A DNA stretch of 64,000 nt from Marinomonas sp. KMM3893 (GTDB lineage Bacteria; Pseudomonadota; Gammaproteobacteria; Pseudomonadales; Marinomonadaceae): NCBI RefSeq assembly GCF_004352855.1, contig NZ_SJSC01000001.1, positions 496,001-560,000 of the forward strand, written 5' to 3'. The position numbers and the translations under genes are program-made. Shown in pieces: positions 46,329 through 56,331 of this stretch (its first letter is position 1; the number at the start of each line of letters is the position of its first letter). The notes beneath the pieces are model-generated. The model did not search any database. It saw only the letters and a list, made by a program, of their open reading frames with translations, and had not been told where the DNA came from.

Positions 46329-47206
46329 GCGCCCTTCACCATTCCCTAAATAGCTTACGCGAGACATTTCGTCCTGATCAGGTCTGGCCTTTTCTTGCTC
46401 CTGCGAACGCTAAGGTCAACGTCGATAAAAACGTGATCTTGTACGTCGAAGATTTGAACTTAAGCTTTGATGGCTTTAAAGCATTAAACCATTTGAACCT
46501 CTACATCAACGATGGCGAGTTACGCTGTTTGATCGGGGCCAATGGGGCTGGCAAGACGACCCTAATGGACGTCATAACCGGCAAAACCCAATGCGACTCT
46601 GGCAGCGTATTTTTTGGGCAAAACCAAAACCTGCTCAATAAAGACGAAGCAGAAATCGCGCAATTGGGCATAGGCCGAAAATTCCAAAAGCCCACTGTGT
46701 TTGAAGAGCAAACCGTGTTTGATAACTTAGAGCTCTCACTAAAAACCGATAAAGGCGTATTACCAACGCTCTTTTCCAGGCTCACCCCCACACAGATTGA
46801 CCGCATTGATAATGTGCTTCACATCATCGGCCTTGCCAAACATCGCTTTATGTTGGCGGGGGCTTTGTCTCATGGGCAAAAGCAATGGCTCGAAATTGGC
46901 ATGTTACTTGTATCAGATCCTAGGCTTTTATTGATCGACGAGCCAGTCGCGGGAATGACCCCCCAAGAAACCGAACGCACCGCCGAGTTACTCACCTCGC
47001 TGGCGGGGGAACGTACCGTGATTGTCGTAGAGCACGATATGGAGTTTGTCCGCAGCATCGCCAAAACAGTAACGGTATTGCACCAAGGGTCTGTGCTCGC
47101 AGAAGGCACCATGGATCAAATCCAAAGCAACAAAGATGTGATTGAAGTCTATTTAGGAGAACAAGAAGCCACTGATGGCGTGATAACAGAAGGAGTAACC
47201 CTATGA
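46325..47206 (+). CDS. urtD: urea ABC transporter, ATP-binding protein UrtD
   Basis: LivG-type ATPase, 293 residues. Walker A is GANGAGKTTL, the signature-like motif is LSHGQKQWLEIGMLL and Walker B is LLLIDEPVAGMTPQE. An N-terminal extension of about 40 residues precedes the ABC domain. AAGGAG precedes the ATG inside urtC. Confidence 0.96.
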   Translation: MSALHHSLNSLRETFRPDQVWPFLAPANAKVNVDKNVILYVEDLNLSFDGFKALNHLNLYINDGELRCLIGANGAGKTTLMDVITGKTQCDSGSVFFGQNQNLLNKDEAEIAQLGIGRKFQKPTVFEEQTVFDNLELSLKTDKGVLPTLFSRLTPTQIDRIDNVLHIIGLAKHRFMLAGALSHGQKQWLEIGMLLVSDPRLLLIDEPVAGMTPQETERTAELLTSLAGERTVIVVEHDMEFVRSIAKTVTVLHQGSVLAEGTMDQIQSNKDVIEVYLGEQEATDGVITEGVTL

Positions 47207-47910
47207 TTTCAATCAAAAACCTTGATCAATTATACGGTGGCACACAAATCCTTTGGGGGTTGGATTTAGACATAGAACCCGGCTCCATCACCTGCATTAT
47301 GGGACGCAATGGCGTAGGAAAAACCACCTTACTCAAAACCATTATGGGCTTGTTGCCAATCAGTAATGGCGAAATCACCATGAATGGCGTAACACTTAAT
47401 AAGCAAAGTGCTGAAAAGCGCGCCTACTCAGGCATTGGTTATGTGCCTCAAGGCCGGGATATTTTCCCCATGCTCACGGTGGAAGAAAACCTACGCATTG
47501 GTTTGCCAGTCCTGAACAAGAAAAGCAAAAACAAAACAAACGACATACCGGAGAAAATCTTTGAACTGTTTCCGGTATTAAAAGACATGTTGCATCGCCG
47601 TGGTGGAGACCTCTCCGGCGGACAGCAACAACAATTAGCCATAGGTCGCGCCCTAGTATTAGACCCAAGCGTGCTGATTCTAGACGAGCCAAACGAAGGC
47701 ATTCAGCCCAATATTGTGAAACAAATTGGCGATGTCATTTTGAAATTAAACGCCGAAGAAGGCCTGACCGTGATCTTGATCGAGCAGAAACTTGGCTTTG
47801 CAAGAAGGGTCGGCAAGGAATTCCGTTTAATGGAAAAAGGCCGCATAGTCGCAGCAGACCGAATGGATAAACTCAATGACAACTTGATCAAGCAGTATCT
47901 AGCGGTGTAA
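47203..47910 (+). CDS. urtE: urea ABC transporter, ATP-binding protein UrtE
   Basis: LivF-type ATPase, 235 residues. Walker A is GRNGVGKTTL, the signature is LSGGQQQQLAIGRAL and Walker B is VLILDEPNEGIQPN. The opening MISIKNLDQLYGGTQILWGL is characteristic of UrtE. It overlaps urtD by four bases, and ureD starts 41 bases downstream without a terminator. Confidence 0.96.
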   Translation: MISIKNLDQLYGGTQILWGLDLDIEPGSITCIMGRNGVGKTTLLKTIMGLLPISNGEITMNGVTLNKQSAEKRAYSGIGYVPQGRDIFPMLTVEENLRIGLPVLNKKSKNKTNDIPEKIFELFPVLKDMLHRRGGDLSGGQQQQLAIGRALVLDPSVLILDEPNEGIQPNIVKQIGDVILKLNAEEGLTVILIEQKLGFARRVGKEFRLMEKGRIVAADRMDKLNDNLIKQYLAV

Positions 47911-47951
47911 TCCTAGTACGCTGAACAAGCCGATATTTTGTTAAGGAAGAG

Positions 47952-48869
47952 ATGCATAATAATCATAATCTTGCCTTGGTAACGCCGTCAGAAGCACCAT
48001 CTGAGAAGACGTCTTTAGCGTCTAATGCGCCTTCTCACTGGCATGCGTATTTAACCTTAGGCTTTCAAAAAACCGCGCGCGGCACCGTCCTGAAAACCTG
48101 CGACCACAAGGGACCACTTTACGTTCAAAAACCCTTTTACCCAGAAGGCCCAGAGACCGCCCACGTTTACCTCTTGCACCCGCCAGGTGGTTTGGTGTCT
48201 GGCGACCGCTTGACCATCACCGCCAATTTGGCCGAAAACACCCATGTGCTTATTACGACCCCTGGCGCTGGCCGTGTGTATCGCGCCCGTGAAGACAAAA
48301 CCCTGCAGCACCAAATCACCCAATTAAACGTCCCTAAGGACAGTGTGATGGAGTGGCTTCCACAAGAAGCTATCCTCTATCCAAACGCCCACACTCGACT
48401 TGAAAATCAGATCAACCTAGCCAGCAACGCCAAATTTATTGGCTGGGAAGTGACCTGCTTTGGGTTACCGGCGAACAATGAAAGCTTTGCTAATGGACAC
48501 GCTGAACAAGGTTTTGAGATTCGTCAGGATGGTCGTTTAAAAGTGCGCGAGCGTTTCATCATCGATGATCAAAGTCGCGATATTTTTCAAGCGAAAGCCG
48601 GCTTAGCCAACAAACCAATAAATGGCCTGATGATTGCAGGTCCTTTTGACCGAACGGACAATCATGATGAGCTGATGGAGACACTTCGTGACCATTGCAC
48701 AAAACACGTTTCGCTTTGCGGCGCGACCTTGGTGGATGAATACATCATTGTGCGCAGCCTCCATGATGACTCGGAGCACATGAAACGCCTGTTTACCCAA
48801 TGCTGGCGAGCCATTCGTCCAGCGCTTATTGGTAAAGAAGCGTGTGAACCAAGAATTTGGGCGACCTGA
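47952..48869 (+). CDS. ureD: urease accessory protein UreD
   Basis: Scaffold for nickel insertion into urease, acting with UreF and UreG, 305 residues. Diagnostic segments are LLHPPGGLVSGDRLTI, TTPGAGRVYRA, VMEWLPQEAILYPNAHTRLEN and FIGWEVTCFGLPA. AAGGAAGAG precedes the ATG. It links the urt and ure genes on one strand. Confidence 0.95.
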   Translation: MHNNHNLALVTPSEAPSEKTSLASNAPSHWHAYLTLGFQKTARGTVLKTCDHKGPLYVQKPFYPEGPETAHVYLLHPPGGLVSGDRLTITANLAENTHVLITTPGAGRVYRAREDKTLQHQITQLNVPKDSVMEWLPQEAILYPNAHTRLENQINLASNAKFIGWEVTCFGLPANNESFANGHAEQGFEIRQDGRLKVRERFIIDDQSRDIFQAKAGLANKPINGLMIAGPFDRTDNHDELMETLRDHCTKHVSLCGATLVDEYIIVRSLHDDSEHMKRLFTQCWRAIRPALIGKEACEPRIWAT

Positions 48870-48921
48870 TTCTAACAAGCAAAATCAAGGCGCCATAGAA
48901 TAACGAAAAAAGGGCTGAATA

Positions 48922-49224
48922 ATGGAATTACTACCTAGAGAAAAAGACAAATTACTCGTCTTTACCGCCGCGTTATTAGCAGAACGTCGCTTAAATCGCG
49001 GCCTTAAGCTTAATTATCCAGAAGCCATGGCTTACATCACCATGGAAATTATTGAAGGCGCTCGTGATGGCAAAACCGTCGCCGAGTTAATGAGTTTTGG
49101 CAAAACATTGCTCAGTGCTGACCAAGTCATGGAAGGGGTGGTGGATTTAATTCACGAAGTGCAAGTCGAAGCGACCTTCCCCGATGGTACCAAGCTGGTC
49201 ACGGTTCATAACCCAATTAACTAA
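48922..49224 (+). CDS. ureA: urease gamma subunit
   Basis: Structural subunit of the nickel enzyme that splits urea to ammonia and carbamate. The 100-residue length and [20 protein letters not shown] with [20 protein letters not shown] are standard. AAGGG precedes the ATG. Confidence 0.98.
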   Translation: MELLPREKDKLLVFTAALLAERRLNRGLKLNYPEAMAYITMEIIEGARDGKTVAELMSFGKTLLSADQVMEGVVDLIHEVQVEATFPDGTKLVTVHNPIN

Positions 49225-49238
49225 TGTGGAGACGCACC

Positions 49239-49565
49239 ATGATTCCAGGTGAAATTCAGGTAGCCGCAGGCGATATTGAGCTGAATGTAGGCCGTAAAAC
49301 CTTAACCATCCGAGTCGAAAACACCGGCGATCGACCGGTTCAAATTGGCTCCCATTACCATTTTTATGAAGTCAATCCTGCGTTGTCTTTTGAGCGTGAT
49401 CTTACCAAAGGGTTTCGCCTCAACATTGCTTCTGGCACCGCAGTACGCTTTGAACCCGGCCAAGGCCGTGAAGTGGAATTGGTCGAATACGCTGGCACGA
49501 AAACCATTTATGGCTTTCGTGGCGAGGTAATGGGAACACTGAATAAAACGGAGCCGTCAGCATGA
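49239..49565 (+). CDS. ureB: urease beta subunit
   Basis: Structural urease subunit, 108 residues. [19 protein letters not shown] and [17 protein letters not shown] are diagnostic. The ATG at 49239 has GGAG eight bases upstream; a reading frame open five codons further up is not used in relatives. It overlaps ureC by four bases. Confidence 0.97.
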   Translation: MIPGEIQVAAGDIELNVGRKTLTIRVENTGDRPVQIGSHYHFYEVNPALSFERDLTKGFRLNIASGTAVRFEPGQGREVELVEYAGTKTIYGFRGEVMGTLNKTEPSA

Positions 49566-51313
49566 GCAAAACAGACACTGCCAACTTAGACGCGGTTAAC
49601 ATAGACGCGGTTAAAATAGACAGAAGTGGCTACGCACAAATGTTCGGCCCAACCACAGGCGATCGGGTTCGTTTGGCCGACACCGACATCTGGATTCAAG
49701 TCGAAAAAGACTTCACCACCTATGGTGACGAAGTAAAGTTCGGCGGTGGCAAGGTAATCCGAGATGGTATGGGGCAAAGCCAAGTAACCAATGAGGTAGC
49801 GGTCGACTTGGTGATTACCAATGCCTTAGTGCTTGATCATTGGGGCATTGTCAAAGGCGACGTGGGGGTCAAGGAAGGTCGTATTTTTAAAGTCGGCAAA
49901 GCAGGCAATCCAGACATACAAGACAATGTTGATATTGTCATAGGCCCTGGCACAGAAGTGATTGCGGGGGAAGGCTCGATTCTAACCGCCGGCGGCATCG
50001 ACGCTCACATTCACTTTATTTGCCCACAGCAAATTGAAGAAGCGCTGACCTCTGGCGTGACCACCATGATTGGCGGCGGTACGGGCCCAGCAACGGGCAC
50101 CAAAGCCACCACCTGTACGCCAGGACCTTGGTATTTGGGGAAAATGCTCCAAGCGACCGACAGCATGCCAATGAACCTAGGTTTTCTTGGTAAAGGCAAC
50201 GCCAGCCAGCCCGAAGCGCTAGAAGAGCAGCTAGAAGCCGGAGCTTGTGGCCTAAAATTGCACGAAGATTGGGGCACGACGCCTGCGTCGATTGATTGCT
50301 GTTTGAGCGTCGCTGAAAAGTACGATGTGCAAGTGGCCATCCACACGGACACGCTGAATGAATCCGGCTTTGTCGACAGCACGTTAGCCGCGTTTAAAGA
50401 GAGAGTTATTCACACTTACCATACCGAAGGCGCTGGTGGCGGGCACGCTCCAGACATCATACGTGCGGCCGGTAATGTGAATGTGCTGCCCTCTTCTACC
50501 AATCCGACTCGTCCTTATACCCACAACACAGTCGATGAGCATTTAGACATGTTGATGGTATGTCACCATTTGGACAGTAACATCCCAGAAGACGTGGCCT
50601 TTGCGGATTCTCGTATCCGCAAAGAAACCATTGCCGCGGAGGATATTTTTCACGATCGCGGCGCATTCAGTATGATTTCATCTGACTCACAAGCCATGGG
50701 ACGGGTCGGTGAAGTCATCACACGAACCTGGCAAACAGCCCATAAAATGAAGCAACAGTTTGGTTTACTGGCAGAAGACCAAGCGCTAGGCGCAGACAAC
50801 TTTCGCGCCAAACGCTACATCGCCAAATACACCATAAACCCAGCCATTGCTCACGGTATTAGCCACGAAGTGGGCTCCATTGAAGCCGGTAAGCTAGCTG
50901 ATCTAGTACTTTGGAAACCGGCCTTTTTTGGGGTGAAACCCTCCATCATTATCAAGGGCGGGATGATTGCTAGCGCGCCTATGGGGGACCCAAACGCTTC
51001 GATTCCTACGCCTCAGCCCGTTCATTACCGCCCTATGTTCGGCGCCTTTGGTAAAGCCGCCGCCGCGACCTCAGTGACCTTTGTGTCAAAAGCGGCGTTA
51101 GAAAATGGCCTGGCGGAAAAGTTTGGCTTGGATCGCACTCTGGTCGCTTGCCGTAATACTCGCAATATCTCCAAGCACGACATGATCCATAACAGCTGGT
51201 TACCTGACATTACGGTGGATCCGCAGACTTATGAAGTACGAGCCGATGGCGAATTGCTCACCTGTGAGCCCGCAGAAACCTTGCCACTGGCTCAGCTTTA
51301 TACCTTATTTTAA
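49562..51313 (+). CDS. ureC: urease alpha subunit
   Basis: Catalytic subunit with the dinickel site, 583 residues. Nickel ligands are in [13 protein letters not shown] and [11 protein letters not shown] and in [12 protein letters not shown]; the lysine to be carbamylated is in GLKLHEDWG; the active-site flap is [12 protein letters not shown]; and [13 protein letters not shown] holds the metal-bound Asp. Relative to Klebsiella UreC (567) it has an N-terminal extension of about 16 residues built from a small repeat, LDAV then IDAV then ID, coded by a 15-base tandem repeat. Confidence 0.98.
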   Translation: MSKTDTANLDAVNIDAVKIDRSGYAQMFGPTTGDRVRLADTDIWIQVEKDFTTYGDEVKFGGGKVIRDGMGQSQVTNEVAVDLVITNALVLDHWGIVKGDVGVKEGRIFKVGKAGNPDIQDNVDIVIGPGTEVIAGEGSILTAGGIDAHIHFICPQQIEEALTSGVTTMIGGGTGPATGTKATTCTPGPWYLGKMLQATDSMPMNLGFLGKGNASQPEALEEQLEAGACGLKLHEDWGTTPASIDCCLSVAEKYDVQVAIHTDTLNESGFVDSTLAAFKERVIHTYHTEGAGGGHAPDIIRAAGNVNVLPSSTNPTRPYTHNTVDEHLDMLMVCHHLDSNIPEDVAFADSRIRKETIAAEDIFHDRGAFSMISSDSQAMGRVGEVITRTWQTAHKMKQQFGLLAEDQALGADNFRAKRYIAKYTINPAIAHGISHEVGSIEAGKLADLVLWKPAFFGVKPSIIIKGGMIASAPMGDPNASIPTPQPVHYRPMFGAFGKAAAATSVTFVSKAALENGLAEKFGLDRTLVACRNTRNISKHDMIHNSWLPDITVDPQTYEVRADGELLTCEPAETLPLAQLYTLF

Positions 51314-51340
51314 ACGTGCCCTGTTTTAAACATCAAAAAA

Positions 51341-51362
51341 GCCAAGCGAAATAACGCTTGGC
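51341..51362 (+). repeat. hairpin between ureC and ureE
   Basis: GCCAAGCG (51341-51348) pairs with CGCTTGGC (51355-51362) around AAATAA. It lies 27 bases after the ureC stop and ends just before the ureE ribosome site (AGGA). No T run follows on the plus strand, so it is more likely an mRNA-stability or pause element than a terminator. Confidence 0.65.
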
Positions 51363-51378
51363 GGTTAGGAAACATACC

Positions 51379-51822
51379 ATGCTAGACATATATCAAAGAT
51401 TAGGCACCCATTGCCACGAAGCGGTTTACACCAAGGTGACTCTTAGTCACGAGCAACGCGATCGCGGCCGTCTTAAATTGATCGGAGAAAATGGCGAAGA
51501 GGTTCGCGTTTTTCTCGATCGCGGCAAGCCGCTCCAAGTTGGGGAGTTTTTGCGAAGTGAGTGCAACAAAATAGTGCAAGTTCAAGGCGCCGTTGAAGAT
51601 GTGGCTCATGCCAGTTGCGACGATTGGCAAGCTTTTTCCAAAGCCTGTTATCACCTAGGCAACCGCCACACCAAGATTCAAGTGGGTGATCGCTGGTTAC
51701 GCATCAAGCCGGATCATGTCTTAGAAGAAATGCTTCACCTACTTGGTTTGGTTGTGAGCCATGAAAGCGCGGTGTTTGTCCCTGAATCTGGAGCCTACAG
51801 CCATGGTCACCACCACGGATAG
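51379..51822 (+). CDS. ureE: urease accessory protein UreE
   Basis: Nickel metallochaperone, 147 residues. It has the peptide-binding N-terminal domain (LSHEQRDRGRLKLIGENGEEVRV) and the metal-binding C-terminal domain (CYHLGNRHTKIQVGDRWLRI), and ends in a short His tail HGHHHG. The ATG at 51379 follows AGGA by nine bases. Its 3' end overlaps ureF by 20 bases. Confidence 0.95.
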   Translation: MLDIYQRLGTHCHEAVYTKVTLSHEQRDRGRLKLIGENGEEVRVFLDRGKPLQVGEFLRSECNKIVQVQGAVEDVAHASCDDWQAFSKACYHLGNRHTKIQVGDRWLRIKPDHVLEEMLHLLGLVVSHESAVFVPESGAYSHGHHHG

Positions 51823-52477
51823 CAGCCTATTGCGTCTCTTGCAGTTGAGCAGTGTAAGTTTACCGGTTGGTGGTTATGCGTTCTCACAGGGCATGGAATA
51901 CGCTATCGACCAAGGTTGGGTAACAAACAAAACACAAGTGTGCGATTGGATCAGCTTGCAGCTGCAACAATCTGTGGCTCGTGTTGATTTACCGATTTTG
52001 CGTTTGTGTATGCTCGCAGCCAGTCAGCAAGATAACGCACGCCTATTAGAACTCAATGATCTGGCGCTGGCGTGCCGAGAAACCAAAGAGCTGCGATTAA
52101 ACGATACAGCGATGGGAGAAGCCTTGGCGCGGTTAATGCGTAGCTTAGAAATCGCCACGCCTTTTCAGCGCTTAGAAGACATCAGCTTTGTGACCTTATT
52201 TGCCGTGACAGCAACTCATTGGTCGATCAACCTTGAACTGGCGGCCCTCGGGTTTACCTGGTCTTGGCTAGAAAACCAAATCGCCGCAGCGACAAAATTG
52301 GTGCCGTTAGGGCAAACCCAAGCACAAGAATTACTCGGCGAATTACAACCTGTGATCAGTGACGCCATTCGTAGCTCACTGATTATTAATGAAGACAGTG
52401 TTGGCGCAGGGCTTCCGGCAATTGCCATTGCTAGCGCGCAACACGAAACACAATATTCACGATTATTCCGTTCTTAA
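51803..52477 (+). CDS. ureF: urease accessory protein UreF
   Basis: Acts with UreD and UreG in GTP-dependent urease activation, 224 residues. LLQLSSVSLPVGGYAFSQGMEYAI and ACRETKELRLNDTAMG are family hallmarks. The ATG at 51803 has TGGAG nine bases upstream; the frame is open 14 codons further up inside ureE, but those residues do not match. Confidence 0.95.
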   Translation: MVTTTDSSLLRLLQLSSVSLPVGGYAFSQGMEYAIDQGWVTNKTQVCDWISLQLQQSVARVDLPILRLCMLAASQQDNARLLELNDLALACRETKELRLNDTAMGEALARLMRSLEIATPFQRLEDISFVTLFAVTATHWSINLELAALGFTWSWLENQIAAATKLVPLGQTQAQELLGELQPVISDAIRSSLIINEDSVGAGLPAIAIASAQHETQYSRLFRS

Positions 52478-52513
52478 TTTTTTGGGATAACCTTGGTTTA
52501 AAGAGGAAATACT

Positions 52514-53161
52514 ATGAGCAAACCAAAACAAACATTGCGCATCGGCGTTGGCGGCCCTGTTGGCTCGGGAAAAACCGCCTTATTGCGCTCTTTGTGTTCT
52601 GCCCTACGCGATCACTACAATATTGCCGTGGTGACCAATGATATTTACACACAAGAAGACGCTAAGTTTCTAACCGAACATGAAGCCCTAGAGGCAGATC
52701 GCATTATTGGTGTGGAAACAGGAGGATGCCCACACACGGCGATTCGTGAAGATGCTTCAATGAACTTGGCCGCGATCGATCAATTAATAGAGCGTCACGG
52801 TGAATTAGACGTGGTGTTTGTGGAAAGTGGTGGCGATAACTTAAGCGCAACATTCAGCCCAGAACTGTCGGACTTTACCATTTATGTGATTGATGTTTCC
52901 GCCGGCGACAAAATCCCTCGTAAAGGCGGCCCTGGCATCACCAAATCCGATCTTTTGATTATTAATAAAACCGATTTGGCGCCCTTAGTCGGAGCCTCTT
53001 TGGAGGTAATGGATCGTGATGCCAAAATGATGCGTGGCGATCGACCGTTTGTTTTTTCCAACCTGAAAAAAGCCCAAGGCTTAGACGAAATCATTCAATT
53101 TATCATTACCGAAGGTATGTTAGAATTCAAAACGATTCCAGCCGCAAGAGCGGTGGTTTAA
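52514..53161 (+). CDS. ureG: urease accessory GTPase UreG
   Basis: SIMIBI GTPase that drives nickel delivery, 215 residues. The P-loop is [26 protein letters not shown] contains the Cys-Pro-His nickel motif, and [12 protein letters not shown] and [11 protein letters not shown] are further G motifs. AGAGGAAA precedes the ATG. Confidence 0.97.
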   Translation: MSKPKQTLRIGVGGPVGSGKTALLRSLCSALRDHYNIAVVTNDIYTQEDAKFLTEHEALEADRIIGVETGGCPHTAIREDASMNLAAIDQLIERHGELDVVFVESGGDNLSATFSPELSDFTIYVIDVSAGDKIPRKGGPGITKSDLLIINKTDLAPLVGASLEVMDRDAKMMRGDRPFVFSNLKKAQGLDEIIQFIITEGMLEFKTIPAARAVV

Positions 53162-53188
53162 TTCATTTATTTATTTCGGAGATTATCT

Positions 53189-53773
53189 ATGCGTCTTACT
53201 ACGCTAAAAATGGGATTAGCCACTCTAATTGCTGCCGCTCCAACCTTGGCACTTGCTCATCCAGGTCACGAGCACAGCACCAGCTTTATGACGGGGTTTA
53301 TGCACCCTATGGGCGGTCTTGACCACCTACTAGCCATGATTGCTATTGGCCTTTGGGCGGCAAGCATGGGTGGAAAAGCATTATGGGCTGTGCCTGCGGC
53401 TTTTGTCGGCACCATGATTCTGGGTGGCGCGTTTGGTATGGCAGGAATGCAAGTTCCTTTCGTTGAACAAGGCATTGCGCTTTCTGTGATTCTTATGGGC
53501 GCACTGCTTGTTGCTTCTGTACGTTTCTCTGTCGGCACTTGCGCTGCCATTGCGGGTGTTTTTGCCTTTTTCCATGGCGCAGCGCACGGTATGGAAATGC
53601 CATTAAACGCACACGTTGCGGAATACGCTCTCGGCTTTGCAGCTGCAACCGCTTTGTTGCACCTTGTTGGCATGGGCATGGGTAAAGCCATTGCTCGCAT
53701 CGAAGCGCCTATTGTCACTCGCCTCTCTGGTGGCATCATTGCCGCAGCTGGCGTTGTCATGGCCATCGCCTAA
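53189..53773 (+). CDS. ureJ: HupE/UreJ-family metal permease
   Basis: A 194-residue membrane protein with about six TM helices and a signal-like N-terminus. The motif HPGHEHSTSFMTGFMHPMGGLDHLLAM is typical of HupE/UreJ, thought to import nickel. Position right after ureG supports a role in supplying nickel to urease. A terminator hairpin follows. Confidence 0.9.
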   Translation: MRLTTLKMGLATLIAAAPTLALAHPGHEHSTSFMTGFMHPMGGLDHLLAMIAIGLWAASMGGKALWAVPAAFVGTMILGGAFGMAGMQVPFVEQGIALSVILMGALLVASVRFSVGTCAAIAGVFAFFHGAAHGMEMPLNAHVAEYALGFAAATALLHLVGMGMGKAIARIEAPIVTRLSGGIIAAAGVVMAIA

Positions 53774-53780
53774 ACACTTA

Positions 53781-53845
53781 CAGCCACTGGTGCTAAGAAC
53801 CCCATACATGACTCTGGGTTCTTTTAAAAGCGGTACCAGTGGCTG
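53781..53845 (+). terminator. nested hairpin ending the urease operon
   Basis: Inner stem AAGAACCC (53795-53802) with GGGTTCTT (53816-53823), followed by TTT, looks like an intrinsic terminator. An outer stem CAGCCACTGGT (53781-53791) with ACCAGTGGCTG (53835-53845) encloses it. The 219 bases after it, up to the GGDEF/EAL gene, hold no other gene. Confidence 0.78.
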
Positions 53846-54064
53846 ATTGTTACCTTTGTTGTCCCTTTGTTTACTTTCTTATTAATTCGTTGCGTCTTTT
53901 TGTTCCGTGTTTATTTTCTTCCTTATTCCCTGTACATTCCTCGTTGTGACAGAGTCACCTTTCTGGTTCGCCATAGATAAATGATAGAGTGGATCATCAC
54001 TGCGATTTATAATGGACTAGTAGAAGTAAATATCGCATCGATCGAGACATAGAAAAGGACTACA

Positions 54065-56263
54065 TTGTTGATAAAAACTGAACTAAAACAACCTTCTGCT
54101 ATTTTCATCGCTTGCGCTATTTTCTTCGCGATTATCTTTTTTGGTCTCTACTGGACCTACTCTTCAAATCAAGCGATCATAAAAGAACAAAAATTATTAT
54201 TAAATGGTCTATCTAAAACTCAAGCATCGACAATAGAAAGACGCCTTTCTATTGCCTTCACGTCCACACAGTTGTTAGCCACCGAGATAGAGCACCATGG
54301 TGATGGCTTTAATGATTTTGACGACTTCGATGGGTATTCAAAAAACCTAATGAGTTTTATTGAAGGAATTTCCAGTTTACAACTCGCTCCAAATGGCATT
54401 ATTGAGAAAATTTCACCGTTAAAAGGCAATGAATCGGCCATCGGTTTGGATATTTTTGCTGACCCCAAATATCGAGAGGCGGCGCTCCAAGCAATCGAAA
54501 AACACAAAATGATCGCCATAGGTCCAGTCCCTCTAGTCCAAGGTGGTACTGCCGTAATAGGTCGCTCCCCTGTTTACTTGTACCGAGGCACTCAAAGAGA
54601 AGTATTTTGGGGATTCGCGTCCGCAATTATTAGCCTAGATGAGCTATTAGAGCCCACTCGCTTAAAAGAGCTGGAGCGTGATGGTTACCAATATACCTTA
54701 ACCCGTGTGCATCTAGACACGGGGCAAAAATTAACCTTTGCACAGTCATCGAAACCGCTCAGCAACATAGTATCCACAACGAATATCCACCTTCCTATTG
54801 GCACTTGGGAAATTAGCATTAGCCGTGACATTAGCAATCGTTTAACCAGCAACCTCATTTCTGGCAGTATATTGTCTTTGATTGCAGCACTGGCTATCTC
54901 TATTGGTTTCTACGCCATAGCGATTCAACCTCTACGCTTACACACATTAGTAAAAGAAAAAACTCAAGAATTACAACGTCTTGCTTATAATGACCCATTA
55001 ACTAAGCTACCAAACCGCCGATACCTTAATGACCAACTACCGGCTCTGTTACGCTCTAATAAAAAGCGTCATCAAATTTCTGCCTTTATTTATTTTGACC
55101 TCGATAATTTTAAGCGCATCAATGACACTATTGGTCATGATGTGGGTGACAAAGTACTAGAAATTGTCGCACAGCGACTTGATTCGTTACGTTCTGAGTC
55201 TGATAAAGTTGTCCGCTTAGGTGGCGATGAATTTGGTATTTACCTTAGTAACATTGAAAATAAGCAAGAAGCAAAAGAACATGCCGAACGTGTCCTCGCC
55301 TACATCCACTCTCCCATTTGTATTGATGCCAAAGAATTTATTCTAAGCACTTCTTTAGGCATTGCTATGATTCCAGAGCACGGTGATAGCCTTGTCTCCA
55401 TTATGCAGAATGCCGATATGGCACTTTATCAAGCAAAACAACGTGGTAAAAACCAATCTGTTTTTTATTCACATGATATGAAAGCCGCCACACTCGATCT
55501 TGTTGAAGCGGAAGATGACCTAACAAAAGCTCTGCAAAATGATGAATTTGAACTCTATTACCAACCTCAGTTCGATCTACAAACAAAACAGGTATTTGGC
55601 GCTGAAGCCCTTATCCGTTGGCACCACCCAACAAAAGGTCTTATTTTTCCTGATCAATTCATTCGACTAGCAGAAAACACAGGGCAAATTATCAAGCTTG
55701 GCCACTGGGTATTAGAAAATGGTATTTCGTATTTAGCCAGACGACGAGAACAAGGCCTGCCTTACATATTGTTGCATGTGAATCTTGCCTCCCAGCAACT
55801 TGCCGACCCACATTTTGTAACCGTGGTAAGAGCTTTACTCTATAAGTATCAAGTACCAGCAAAGTGGCTTGGCGTGGAAGTCACCGAAACCTCTTTATTA
55901 GAAGATATCAGCTTAGCCAAAGCCCTGCTGCAATCGTTAAAAGACATGGGGATTTGTGTTGCTATCGATGACTTTGGTACTGGCTACTCTTCATTAGGAC
56001 AACTGAAAAACCTGCCGGTTAATTTGCTTAAAATTGACCGCAGTTTTGTCATGGATTTAGAGCGCGACCAAGCCGATCGAAAAATTGTTGAAGCCATCAT
56101 TGCGATGGCCCACAAACTGGGCATCAAAGTTTTAGCGGAAGGCATAGAAAGCAAAGAGCAATGGGATATGCTGATGTCGTTTCAGTGTGACTTTGGGCAA
56201 GGCTATTATGTCAGTCGAGCCATACCTGAAGCAGACTTCAACGCGGCGCCTCCTATTCAGTGA
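54065..56263 (+). CDS. CHASE-GGDEF-EAL protein (c-di-GMP turnover)
   Basis: A 732-residue inner-membrane enzyme. TM1 is about residues 11-31, followed by a periplasmic CHASE sensor domain (about 50-250), TM2 (about 264-288), a GGDEF domain with an intact GGDEF at 386-390, and an EAL domain with EAL at 514-516 plus DDFGTGYSSL and EGIES. Both catalytic domains therefore look competent, and the RxxD inhibitory site before GGDEF is not conserved. It starts with TTG (54065, or the adjacent TTG at 54068) after AAGGA. The signal sensed is unknown. Confidence 0.9.
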   Translation: MLIKTELKQPSAIFIACAIFFAIIFFGLYWTYSSNQAIIKEQKLLLNGLSKTQASTIERRLSIAFTSTQLLATEIEHHGDGFNDFDDFDGYSKNLMSFIEGISSLQLAPNGIIEKISPLKGNESAIGLDIFADPKYREAALQAIEKHKMIAIGPVPLVQGGTAVIGRSPVYLYRGTQREVFWGFASAIISLDELLEPTRLKELERDGYQYTLTRVHLDTGQKLTFAQSSKPLSNIVSTTNIHLPIGTWEISISRDISNRLTSNLISGSILSLIAALAISIGFYAIAIQPLRLHTLVKEKTQELQRLAYNDPLTKLPNRRYLNDQLPALLRSNKKRHQISAFIYFDLDNFKRINDTIGHDVGDKVLEIVAQRLDSLRSESDKVVRLGGDEFGIYLSNIENKQEAKEHAERVLAYIHSPICIDAKEFILSTSLGIAMIPEHGDSLVSIMQNADMALYQAKQRGKNQSVFYSHDMKAATLDLVEAEDDLTKALQNDEFELYYQPQFDLQTKQVFGAEALIRWHHPTKGLIFPDQFIRLAENTGQIIKLGHWVLENGISYLARRREQGLPYILLHVNLASQQLADPHFVTVVRALLYKYQVPAKWLGVEVTETSLLEDISLAKALLQSLKDMGICVAIDDFGTGYSSLGQLKNLPVNLLKIDRSFVMDLERDQADRKIVEAIIAMAHKLGIKVLAEGIESKEQWDMLMSFQCDFGQGYYVSRAIPEADFNAAPPIQ

Positions 56264-56280
56264 AATATCCATGGCCATAA

Positions 56281-56316
56281 AAAACCCCGATTATCGTGAC
56301 CAATAATCGGGGTTTT
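56281..56316. terminator. bidirectional intrinsic terminator
   Basis: AAAACCCCGATTAT (56281-56294) pairs with ATAATCGGGGTTTT (56303-56316), loop CGTGACCA. It ends both the plus-strand GGDEF/EAL gene and the minus-strand aspartate kinase gene. Confidence 0.93.
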
Positions 56317-56331
56317 ATGGTTTAGCTTCAC

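Noticed and set aside
53266-53766. 166-codon ORF opposite the HupE/UreJ gene
   Set aside because: Ala/Met/Pro-rich antisense shadow of a membrane protein, with no ribosome site.
53946-53958. GTGAC-AGA-GTCAC dyad upstream of the GGDEF/EAL gene as a CRP site
   Set aside because: The half-sites are too close together for CRP, which needs TGTGA-N6-TCACA. It may still be another regulator's site.
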